This document shows, piece after piece, positions 15,570 to 22,269 of a stretch of DNA of 22,269 nt; position 1 is the stretch's first letter; each line of letters starts with the position of its first letter. The stretch spans positions 1-22,269 of the forward strand of contig JAGWVC010000066.1 of assembly GCA_018971065.1 (NCBI GenBank). The letters are read 5' to 3'. A model generated the notes under the pieces. The model saw nothing but the letters and a program-made list of their open reading frames with translations. It ran no database searches and was not told the origin of the DNA. The DNA is from Sphingomonadales bacterium (GTDB lineage: Bacteria; Pseudomonadota; Alphaproteobacteria; Sphingomonadales; Sphingomonadaceae). The translations under genes and the position numbers were made by a program.

Positions 15570-18158
15570 CGCCTCGCGCTTCAGCTCGTACAGCAGTTCC
15601 AGCGCCTCGCGCGGAGTCAGCGCGTCGATGTCGAGGTGGTTCAGCCGCTCGCGCAGCGTGTCGCAGGCTTCCTCGTGGCTTTGCGCGGCGGCGGCGAACA
15701 GCGGCAGGTCGCCCAGCCCGGCCGCCAGCCCGCCGGTTTCGGCCCGGCCCTTTTCCAGCCGCGCCAGCACCGATTTCGCGCGATTGACCACCGGTGCCGG
15801 CACCCCGGCCAGCCGCGCCACGGCCAGGCCGAAGCTCGATTCGGCCGGCCCTTCGGCCAGTTCGTGCAGCAGGACAAGGTCGCCCTTCCACTCGCGCGCG
15901 CGAACATGGTGCAGGCTCAACGCGTCGCAGGTCTCGGCCAGCCGGGCCAGTTCGTGGTAATGCGTGGCGAACAGGCAGCGGCAGCGGTTGGCGCCGTGGA
16001 CGGCTTCGGCCACGGCCCAGGCCAGCGCCAGCCCGTCATAGGTGCTGGTGCCGCGTCCCACTTCATCCAGGATCACGAAACTGGCGGGCGTCGCCTGCGC
16101 CAGGATCGCGGCGGTCTCGACCATCTCGACCATGAAGGTGGAACGCCCGCGCGCCAGGTTGTCCGACGCGCCGACACGGCTGAACAGCCGATCGACCAGC
16201 CCGACCGTGGCCGCTGCGGCCGGCACGAAGCCGCCCGCCTGCGCCAGCAGCACGATCAGCGCGTTCTGGCGCAGGAACGTGGACTTGCCGCCCATGTTCG
16301 GCCCGCCGACCAGCCAAAGCCGGTCCCGCTCCGAAAGCGTGCAGTCGTTGGCGACGAAGCGGTCGCCGCCCTTTGCCAGCGCCGCCTCGACCACCGGATG
16401 ACGGCCACCCTCGATCCGCAGCAGCGGTTCGGCAACAATCTGCGGCCGGCACCATTGCCCTTCGGCGGCGCGCTCGGCCTGCCCGGCGGTCACGTCGATG
16501 CGGGCCAGCGCGGCGGCGGTGGCGGCAATGGCATGGCGCGCGGCGACGGCGGTGGCGACCAGCTCCTCGAAATGGGCTTCCTCGGCGGCCAGCGCCCGCC
16601 CGCCGGCTTCGGCGATGCGGCTGGCTTCCTCGTGCAGCGCCAGCGCGTTGAAGCGCACCGCCCCGGCCATCGTCTGGCGGTGGGTAAAGCCGCTGTCGGG
16701 CGCCATCAGCGCGTCGGCGCGCCCGGCCGGCACCTCGATGAAGTAGCCCAGCACGCCGTTGTGGCGGATCTTCAGCGCGGCGATGCCGGTGTCGGCGCGG
16801 TATTTCGCCTCCAGCGCGGCGATGGCGCGGCGGGCGTTGCCCGAGATGACGCGCAGTTCGTCCAGCGCGGCGTCGTAGCCTTCGGCGATATAGCCGCCCT
16901 GGCCCCGCTCGGTCGGCGGACTGGGCACCAGTGCGCGCAGCAGCAGGTCGATGAAGGCGCCGTGGCCGCCGCAATCGGGCAGCAGCGCGTCGATCAGCGC
17001 CGGGCGTTCGGGGCTGCGCTGGATCAGGTCGCGCAGCCGGGTGGCGCCGTCCAGCCCGTCGCGCAACTGGCCAAGATCGCGCGGGCTGCCGCGCCCCGCC
17101 ACCAGCCGCCCCAGCGCCCGGCCGATGTCGGGCATGGCCTTCAACACCCCGCGCATGTCGTCACGCAGCAGCGCATCGTCATGCAGCCACTGCACGGCGG
17201 CCAGCCGCTGGCCGATTACACCGGCGTCGGTCAGCGGGGCGGACAGGTCCTCGGCCAGTTGCCGCGCCCCGGCGCCGGTGACGCAGCGATCGACGCATTC
17301 GATCAGGCTGCCCTTGCGGCCGCCCTGGCTGGATTGCAGCACTTCCAGGCTGGCGCGGGTGGCCTCGTCCATCGCCAGATGCGCGTCCGACGCGCGGGCC
17401 ACCGGTGGCAGCAGCAGCGGCAGCGTGCCGCGCCCGACATGGTCGAGATAGGCGATCAGCCCCCCGGCGGCCGCCAGCATCGCGCGGCTGAAGCTGCCGA
17501 ACCCGTCCAGCGTGGCAACACCGTGAACCGCGCCCAGCCGCGATTCGCCCTGATCGCTGGAAAAATCACGGCCCGGGCGGGGGATCGAATCGAACGGGGC
17601 CGAATCCCAGCCTTCGGGCGCGACGGTTTCGCTGGCACCCAGCCGGGCCAGCGCCGCGCCCATGCGATCGGCCGGGCATTCCTCCAGTTCCATGCGGCCG
17701 GTGGAAATGTCGCAGGCGGCAATGCCGATGGCCCCGCGCACCTCGCATACCGCGGCCAGCACGTTGGCGCGGCGCGGCTCCAGCAGGGCTTCCTCGGTCA
17801 GGGTGCCGGCGGTGACGAAGCGGACGATGTCGCGCGCCACCAGCGCCTTGGAACCGCCGCGTTTCTTCGCCTGTTCGGGGGTTTCCACCTGTTCGGCGAT
17901 GGCGACGCGGCAGCCGGCCTTGATCAGCCGGGCCAGATAGCCTTCCGCCGAATGCACCGGCACGCCGCACATCGGAATCGGTGTCCCGGCGTGTTCGCCC
18001 CGGCTGGTGAGGGCGATGTCGAGCACTTGCGAGGCGGTTTTCGCGTCGTCGAAGAACAGTTCGAAGAAGTCGCCCATGCGGTAGAACAGCAGGCAATCGG
18101 AAGCCTGCGCCTTCAACGCAAGATACTGCACCATCATCGGGCTGGCGGATTCTGACAT
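15534..18158 (-). CDS. mutS: DNA mismatch repair protein MutS
   Basis: MutS recognises mismatches and recruits MutL. The 874-aa protein has the mismatch-binding domain with the Phe-x-Glu motif in YRMGDFFELFFDD near the N-terminus, then connector, lever and clamp domains. The ABC ATPase has Walker A GGPNMGGKST (about residues 616-625) and Walker B LDEVGRGTSTYDG (about 696-708), followed by the helix-turn-helix dimer region. The start is ATG 18158; a GTG directly before it is possible. The last residues, SDPNLKSASF, are encoded by the right arm and loop of repeat element B rather than by family sequence. It is divergent from the malic enzyme gene. Confidence 0.97.
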   Translation of the reverse strand: MSESASPMMVQYLALKAQASDCLLFYRMGDFFELFFDDAKTASQVLDIALTSRGEHAGTPIPMCGVPVHSAEGYLARLIKAGCRVAIAEQVETPEQAKKRGGSKALVARDIVRFVTAGTLTEEALLEPRRANVLAAVCEVRGAIGIAACDISTGRMELEECPADRMGAALARLGASETVAPEGWDSAPFDSIPRPGRDFSSDQGESRLGAVHGVATLDGFGSFSRAMLAAAGGLIAYLDHVGRGTLPLLLPPVARASDAHLAMDEATRASLEVLQSSQGGRKGSLIECVDRCVTGAGARQLAEDLSAPLTDAGVIGQRLAAVQWLHDDALLRDDMRGVLKAMPDIGRALGRLVAGRGSPRDLGQLRDGLDGATRLRDLIQRSPERPALIDALLPDCGGHGAFIDLLLRALVPSPPTERGQGGYIAEGYDAALDELRVISGNARRAIAALEAKYRADTGIAALKIRHNGVLGYFIEVPAGRADALMAPDSGFTHRQTMAGAVRFNALALHEEASRIAEAGGRALAAEEAHFEELVATAVAARHAIAATAAALARIDVTAGQAERAAEGQWCRPQIVAEPLLRIEGGRHPVVEAALAKGGDRFVANDCTLSERDRLWLVGGPNMGGKSTFLRQNALIVLLAQAGGFVPAAAATVGLVDRLFSRVGASDNLARGRSTFMVEMVETAAILAQATPASFVILDEVGRGTSTYDGLALAWAVAEAVHGANRCRCLFATHYHELARLAETCDALSLHHVRAREWKGDLVLLHELAEGPAESSFGLAVARLAGVPAPVVNRAKSVLARLEKGRAETGGLAAGLGDLPLFAAAAQSHEEACDTLRERLNHLDIDALTPREALELLYELKREAASDPNLKSASF

Positions 18159-18274
18159 CACAAGGCGGCACTAACGCCGCATCAGCGCCGCAGGAAGGGT
18201 GTCCGGCGCAGCTTTCCCCTATCCCGTCGGGTTCAGTTTCGTTAGGGGCGGGGCGATCGTAGGGGAGAATGCCC

Positions 18275-20539
18275 GTGTCCGAAGATAGCAATGTCCGTTT
18301 CACCGAGCGCGAGGCGCTGTTCTATCACAAGACGATCCGCCCGGGCAAAATCGAGATCATCGCCAGCAAGCCGATGGCGACCCAGCGCGACCTGAGCTTG
18401 GCCTACTCGCCCGGCGTGGCCGTGCCGGTCCAGGCCATCGCCGACGATCCCGCCACCGCCTATGACTATACCGCCAAGGGCAACCTCGTCGCGGTCATCT
18501 CCAACGGCACCGCCATCCTGGGGATGGGTGATCTGGGCGCGCTGGCGTCGAAGCCAGTGATGGAAGGCAAGGCGGTGCTGTTCAAGCGCTTCGCCGATGT
18601 CGATTCGATCGATATCGAGCTGGACAGCAAGGACCCCGACGCGCTGATCGAGGCGATCGCGATGATGGAGCCGAGCTTCGGCGGCATCAACCTGGAAGAC
18701 ATCAAGGCGCCCGAGTGCTTTATCATCGAGCAGACCCTGCGTGAGCGGATGAAGATTCCGGTGATGCACGACGACCAGCACGGCACCGCGATCATCGCCG
18801 CCGCCGGGCTGATCAACGCCTGCATGCTGACCGAGCGCAAGCTTGACGACATCAAGGTCGTGGTCAACGGCGCCGGCGCTTCGGCGCTGGCTTGCACCGC
18901 GCTGATCAAGTCGATGGGCGTCCGCCACGAGAACGTCATCGTCTGCGACACCAAGGGCGTGATCTATCGCGGCCGTGCCGGGATCGACCAGTTCAAGTCG
19001 GCCCACGCGGTCGATACCGATCGCCGCACGCTGGCCGAGGCGCTGGTGGGCGCCGATGTCGTGCTGGGTCTTTCCGCCGCCGGCGCGATCACGCAGGACA
19101 TGGTCAAGGGCATGGCCCGCCAGCCGATCATCTTCGCGATGGCCAACCCCGATCCCGAAATCACCCCGCCCGACGCGCTGGCGGTTCGCCCCGACGCGAT
19201 CGTCGCCACCGGCCGTTCGGACTATCCGAACCAGGTCAACAACGTGCTGGGCTTCCCGTTCATCTTCCGCGGCGCGCTGGACGTGCGCGCCACCGCCATC
19301 AACGAGGCGATGAAGATCGCGGCGGCCAACGCGATTGCCGAGCTGGCGCGCGAGCAGGTGCCCGAGGAAGTGGCCGCCGCCTATGGCCGCAACCACGCGT
19401 TCGGCCGCGAATACATCATCCCGGCGCCGTTCGATCCGCGCCTGATGGAAGTGGTGCCCAGCGCCGTTGCCAAGGCGGCGATGGATTCGGGCGTGGCGCA
19501 GAAGCCGATTCTGGACTTCGACAAGTATCGCCATGAGCTGAAGAGCCGCCTGAACCCGACGACATCGGTGCTGACCAGCGTCTACGAGCAGGTGAAGGCC
19601 AACCCCAAGCGGGTGATCTTCGCCGAGGGCGAGAACGAGGTGGTGCTGCGCGCCGCCATCCAGTTCCGCGATTTCGGCTATGGCACGCCGGTGCTGGTCG
19701 GCCGCACCCAGGCGGTGCGCGACAAGCTGGCCGAACTGGGCGTGTCGGACATCGACAGCTATGAAATCCACAACGCCGCCGTGTCCGAGCACACCGAGGC
19801 GATGATGGAAATGCTGTACGGGCGGCTGCAGCGCCGGGGTTTCCTGGAGCGCGACGTGCGGCGCATGATCAACCAGGATCGCAACGTGTTTGCCGCCGCG
19901 ATGCTGAAGCTGGGCATCGGCGATGCGCTGGTGACGGGCATGACCCGGCCGTTCGGGCAGACCATCCGCGAAGTGCGCCAGGTGCTGGACCCGAAGCCGG
20001 GCCACCTGCCGTTCGGCGTCCACCTGATGGTGGGCAAGCAGACCACGGTGTTCATGGCCGACACCACCGTCAACGAGCGGCCCAGTCCCGAGGAGCTGGC
20101 GGTTATCGCCCGGTCCACCGCCGCCGTGGCGCGGCGGCTGGGGCATGAACCGCGCGTGGCCTTCCTGAGCTGGTCCACCTTCGGCAACCCGCAGGGGCGC
20201 TGGCTGGACAACATCCGCCAGGCGGTGTCGATCCTCGACGGACAGGAAAACGTCGGCTTCGAGTACGAGGGAGAGATGGCGCCCGATGCCGCGCTGAACC
20301 CGAAGGTGATGGAATACTATCCGTTCAGCCGCCTGTCGGCGCCGGCCAACGTGCTGGTGATGCCAGGCCTGCAATCGGCCAATATCTCGGCCAAGCTGCT
20401 GAAGGAACTGGGCGGCAACGCCACGATCGGGCCGATGCTGCTGGGCATGGAAAAGCCCGTGCAGATCGTGCCGATGACGGCGATCGCGCCCGACGTGCTG
20501 ACGTTGGCGGTGCTGGCGGCCAGCGACGTGGTGGACTGA
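18275..20539 (+). CDS. maeB: NADP-dependent malic enzyme with phosphotransacetylase-like domain
   Basis: Oxidative decarboxylation of malate to pyruvate, supplying NADPH. It is the large MaeB type, about 754 aa. The N-terminal malic domain contains SLAYSPGVA and VISNGTAILGMGDLGALASK, and the metal-binding MHDDQHGTA. The NAD(P)-binding domain carries VVNGAGASALACT. The C-terminal phosphate acetyl/butyryltransferase-like domain (about 430-754) is thought regulatory, responding to acetyl-CoA. I prefer the GTG at 18275, because AGGGGAG (18261-18267) lies 7 nt before it but only 1 nt before the ATG at 18269. The upstream region holds CCCCTA (18216-18221) and two TAGGGG copies (18243, 18260). Confidence 0.96.
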   Translation: MSEDSNVRFTEREALFYHKTIRPGKIEIIASKPMATQRDLSLAYSPGVAVPVQAIADDPATAYDYTAKGNLVAVISNGTAILGMGDLGALASKPVMEGKAVLFKRFADVDSIDIELDSKDPDALIEAIAMMEPSFGGINLEDIKAPECFIIEQTLRERMKIPVMHDDQHGTAIIAAAGLINACMLTERKLDDIKVVVNGAGASALACTALIKSMGVRHENVIVCDTKGVIYRGRAGIDQFKSAHAVDTDRRTLAEALVGADVVLGLSAAGAITQDMVKGMARQPIIFAMANPDPEITPPDALAVRPDAIVATGRSDYPNQVNNVLGFPFIFRGALDVRATAINEAMKIAAANAIAELAREQVPEEVAAAYGRNHAFGREYIIPAPFDPRLMEVVPSAVAKAAMDSGVAQKPILDFDKYRHELKSRLNPTTSVLTSVYEQVKANPKRVIFAEGENEVVLRAAIQFRDFGYGTPVLVGRTQAVRDKLAELGVSDIDSYEIHNAAVSEHTEAMMEMLYGRLQRRGFLERDVRRMINQDRNVFAAAMLKLGIGDALVTGMTRPFGQTIREVRQVLDPKPGHLPFGVHLMVGKQTTVFMADTTVNERPSPEELAVIARSTAAVARRLGHEPRVAFLSWSTFGNPQGRWLDNIRQAVSILDGQENVGFEYEGEMAPDAALNPKVMEYYPFSRLSAPANVLVMPGLQSANISAKLLKELGGNATIGPMLLGMEKPVQIVPMTAIAPDVLTLAVLAASDVVD

Positions 20540-20541
20540 CG

Positions 20542-20577
20542 CGGGCAGGGGCGGCTTGCGGGCCGCCCATTTGCCCG
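20542..20577. terminator. two-tier hairpin between converging genes
   Basis: Inner stem GGGCGGC (20549-20555) pairs with GCCGCCC (20562-20568) and outer stem CGGGCA (20542-20547) with TGCCCG (20572-20577). It fills the 38 nt between the stops of maeB and the DUF4402 gene. There is no T-run, so intrinsic termination is likely but not certain. Confidence 0.6.
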
Positions 20578-21084
20578 TCAATTATAGGTGATCGTCACCG
20601 AATAGGTGCCGCTGTACGTGCCGGTGGCCAGGTTGCCGGGCACCGTCAGCGTGCCGCCGACCTTGATCGCGGCGGTGCCGGTTGCGCCCAGCGTCACCGC
20701 GCTGGCCGAAGGCGTGGCGGTGAAGGTGACGACCTGCGCGCCGTTGCTGACCGAACTGCCGGTGGCTGCTACCGAGACCGAGCGGTTGGCATCGCCGGTG
20801 ACGGTGAAGCTGTCGGCGGTCACCGCCGATCCGGGCACGAAGGCCACGTCGGATGTCACCGACCCCGCACCCGCCGCGCTGACCACCACGGTGCCGCCCA
20901 GCGTACCGGCGGTGAACTTGCCGAAGCTGAGCGCGGTGCCGGCGGTGTGAGTCAGCACGATCGGCGCCACCACCGCCGCCGCCGCCGTGCCGGCCTGCGC
21001 CGAAGTGCCGCCGCTGGCCGCCAGCGCGGGCGTGGCGACGAGGAGAGGCAGGGCGATCAGCGCAAACTTGGTCAGGTTGTTCAT
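20578..21084 (-). CDS. exported DUF4402 domain protein
   Basis: A 168-aa secreted protein with a clear signal peptide (MNNLTKFALIALPLLVATPA, cleavage after ALA at about residue 22). A Cys-free Ala/Gly/Thr/Val-rich beta domain follows (LSFGKFTAGTLGGTVVVSA, ending GTYSGTYSVTITYN), which fits the DUF4402 family. Members are thought to be cell-surface or pilin-like beta-sandwich proteins; their function is not established. I placed the start at ATG 21084 by the signal peptide; longer in-frame readings to 21156 lack support. No fimbrial chaperone or usher gene is nearby. A 151-nt gap separates it from trmB, so it probably has its own promoter. Confidence 0.82.
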   Translation of the reverse strand: MNNLTKFALIALPLLVATPALAASGGTSAQAGTAAAAVVAPIVLTHTAGTALSFGKFTAGTLGGTVVVSAAGAGSVTSDVAFVPGSAVTADSFTVTGDANRSVSVAATGSSVSNGAQVVTFTATPSASAVTLGATGTAAIKVGGTLTVPGNLATGTYSGTYSVTITYN

Positions 21085-21235
21085 ATCCGTAATCCCGATG
21101 GGGCCAGTGACGCGTGACTGCCGGAGCAGGCCGCATCGCCATGCCTTGAACATCATGGTTAACGGATTAGCCGCGATTGTTTACCAACCCCCTAACAGGA
21201 GATGACCAGGGTGCTGCGTATTGGCCGCAGCCGGA

Positions 21236-21952
21236 TTATTTCCGGCGATAGCGGAAGTACCACACCTCATGCCCATAGACCGCGCGGGCCTTGGCTTCGT
21301 ACCGCGTTTCGGGCCAGCCGCCGGGGCGCTTCAGGAAATCCTGCGGCTTTTCCGCCAGCCATTCGAACTGGTGACGGTGGCGGCGCATCACCATCAGCGC
21401 GTGCCGCACATAGATGGCATGATCGGTGCCGAAGCGGAATTCGCCGCCGGGTTTCAGCTTGGCGGCGATCAGGTCGACCGGGCCGTCGTTCATCATCCGC
21501 CGCTTGGCATGGCGCGCCTTGGGCCAGGGATCGGGGTGAAGCAGGTACAGGAAGCTCAGCGCGCCGTCGGGGATGCGGGCGAGGACTTCCAGCGCGTCGC
21601 CGTGGTGGATGCGGATGTTGCCGAGCGGGGTGTTCTTCCCATTGTCGCCATCGACGTGAGTCAGCGCCTGGGCGACGCCGTTCAGGAACGGTTCGGCGCC
21701 GATGAAGCCGTGATCGGGCAGCATGTCGGCGCGGTAGGCCATATGCTCGCCGCCGCCGAAGCCGATCTCGAAGTGCAGCGGCCGGTCACTGCCGAACAGG
21801 CCGGCGGCGGTCACCTCGCCCTCGGCCGGCACCGCGATTCGCGGCAGCAGCGTATCGACCAGATGCTGCTGGCCGACGCGCAGCGGCTTGCCCTTGGCGC
21901 GGCCATAGAGGCGGTTGATGGTGGTGGGATCGCCGGGTTTGTGCGCAGTCAT
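21236..21952 (-). CDS. trmB: tRNA (guanine-N7)-methyltransferase
   Basis: TrmB makes m7G46 in the variable loop of many tRNAs using S-adenosylmethionine. The 238-aa protein has the SAM-binding stretch LHFEIGFGGGEH, the catalytic-region motif LHPDPWPKARHAKRR and the tRNA-contacting C-terminus PETRYEAKARAVYGHEVWYF. The start ATG at 21952 begins MTAHKPGDPTTINRLYGR, as in relatives; an in-frame extension to 22042 runs through the terminator hairpin and is unlikely. In relatives metK often lies upstream; here the upstream side is a terminator, about 120 nt without a gene, and an IS5-type element. Confidence 0.95.
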   Translation of the reverse strand: MTAHKPGDPTTINRLYGRAKGKPLRVGQQHLVDTLLPRIAVPAEGEVTAAGLFGSDRPLHFEIGFGGGEHMAYRADMLPDHGFIGAEPFLNGVAQALTHVDGDNGKNTPLGNIRIHHGDALEVLARIPDGALSFLYLLHPDPWPKARHAKRRMMNDGPVDLIAAKLKPGGEFRFGTDHAIYVRHALMVMRRHRHQFEWLAEKPQDFLKRPGGWPETRYEAKARAVYGHEVWYFRYRRK

Positions 21953-21979
21953 GGCGCGGGCGCATAGCGGGGCCGGTGG

Positions 21980-22014
21980 CGAAACACAAACGGCCCACCG
22001 TGCGGCGGGCCGTT
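21980..22014 (-). terminator. hairpin terminator upstream of trmB
   Basis: AACGGCCC (21989-21996) and GGGCCGTT (22007-22014) pair. On the minus strand the hairpin is followed by TTTGTGTTTC, a broken T-tract. It would end a minus-strand transcript coming from the right, before trmB. No intact gene that it could serve remains between it and the IS element. Confidence 0.65.
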
Positions 22015-22131
22015 CGCGTTGTTCAACTCTTGCTGAAGCCAAGGCCTGCTGGGATTTGGCTCAGGCCGGAGCGAGGAAGCGAAGCTGAACTTGTTCAATG
22101 GGTGACTTCGAGAACCGGAGCGGAGCGTACT

Positions 22132-22269
22132 CTAGGTGGTGTGGACACTTACCGGAGCCATAAGATTGTTGCGGCGAGTGTGATGATGGCGAGGTAATTT
22201 CGAGCAGTTTTCTCGAAGCGTGTCGCGACGCGTCGGAATTGCTTGAGTTTGCTGAAGCAGCATTCGACG
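22132..22269 (-). mobile_element. IS5-type insertion sequence, 3' end only
   Basis: The right edge holds the end of an insertion sequence whose transposase reads leftwards. Its terminal region probably begins next to CTAG (22132-22135) with GTGGTGTGGACAC (22136-22148), immediately before the transposase stop. The other end and any target duplication lie outside the window, so the exact boundary is inferred. Positions 22015-22131, between the terminator and this end, contain no gene I can support. Confidence 0.7.
22149..22268 (-). CDS. IS5-family transposase, C-terminal fragment
   Basis: The last 39 codons and TAA stop of a DDE transposase. The translation includes VECCFSKLKQFRRVATRFEK followed by a segment ending NYLAIITLAATILWLR. 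This matches the usual C-terminus of IS5-family transposases of the IS427 type (ERFF..LK..RR.ATR..K....YLA...LA....WLR), including the catalytic Glu region at its beginning. The gene is cut by the window edge, not visibly broken. The start and the rest of the catalytic domain are outside. Confidence 0.85.
   Translation of the reverse strand, partial: VECCFSKLKQFRRVATRFEKTARNYLAIITLAATILWLR

Noticed and set aside
15636..18155. 839-codon frame opposite mutS
   Set aside because: Antisense of MutS, which has all catalytic motifs; no recognisable domain in the shadow.
18242..20581. 779-codon frame opposite maeB
   Set aside because: Antisense of the malic enzyme; its His/Asp/Gly-rich translation is typical of a shadow frame.
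21213..21231. Hairpin GCTGCG/CGCAGC after trmB as a terminator
   Set aside because: A six-base stem with a seven-base loop and no T-run on the minus strand is too weak to call.
21952..22042. Thirty-residue N-terminal extension of TrmB
   Set aside because: It would be translated through a terminator hairpin, and conserved TrmB sequence begins shortly after the ATG at 21952.
22015..22131. Remnant of a metK-like gene to the right of trmB
   Set aside because: Frames on the minus strand are open but show nothing like the MetK C-terminus or any other family I know.

Overview
The window is a GC-rich bacterial chromosome segment, most likely from an alphaproteobacterium of the order Sphingomonadales (Novosphingobium/Sphingomonas-like). 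This is judged from base composition, codon use and gene content: GluQ, an HIG1-domain protein, a PduO-type adenosyltransferase, a MaeB-type malic enzyme, a TonB-like protein with a proline-rich linker and a DUF4402 surface protein. The species assignment is inference. Almost everything here is core metabolism and information processing. There is no prophage, CRISPR array, rRNA or tRNA, and the only mobile gene is the tail of an IS5-type transposase cut by the right edge.

Layout. 110-3292 (minus) is a tight translation operon hisS-prfA-prmC, with a TTGA overlap between hisS and prfA. The last ~105 codons of hisS are much less GC-rich than the rest, suggesting a mosaic gene. 3403-6652 (plus) holds a secreted M61 metallopeptidase, a DUF1345 membrane protein and inorganic pyrophosphatase, closed by a bidirectional terminator. 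6724-8534 (minus) is pmbA/tldE preceded by a small membrane protein with a recognisable promoter. 8754-11166 (plus) is lptB then rpoN, separated by a 154-nt spacer made almost entirely of three consecutive perfect hairpins; the last one covers the rpoN Shine-Dalgarno region. 11330-11977 (plus) is a TonB-like protein behind an AT-rich leader. 12022-13301 (minus) is an HNH endonuclease/MOSC (YiiM-like) pair overlapping by ATGA. 13419-15092 (plus) is gluQ, an HIG1 protein and a cobalamin adenosyltransferase. 15130-18158 (minus) is mutS and a small membrane protein, separated by two related inverted-repeat elements in opposite orientation; one of them encodes the last residues of MutS. 18275-20539 (plus) is the malic enzyme. 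20578-21952 (minus) is trmB and a DUF4402 protein. From about 22132 onward an IS5-type element begins.

How it fits together. The conserved genes serve translation (HisRS, RF1, PrmC, GluQ, TrmB), envelope assembly (LptB, TonB-like), transcription (sigma-54), genome maintenance (MutS) and central metabolism (Ppa, MaeB). The most unusual content is non-coding: the hairpin-filled lptB-rpoN spacer, the twin CTAG-ended repeats whose arms differ between copies yet stay complementary within each copy, and the compositional break in hisS. No complete new multi-gene system is visible.
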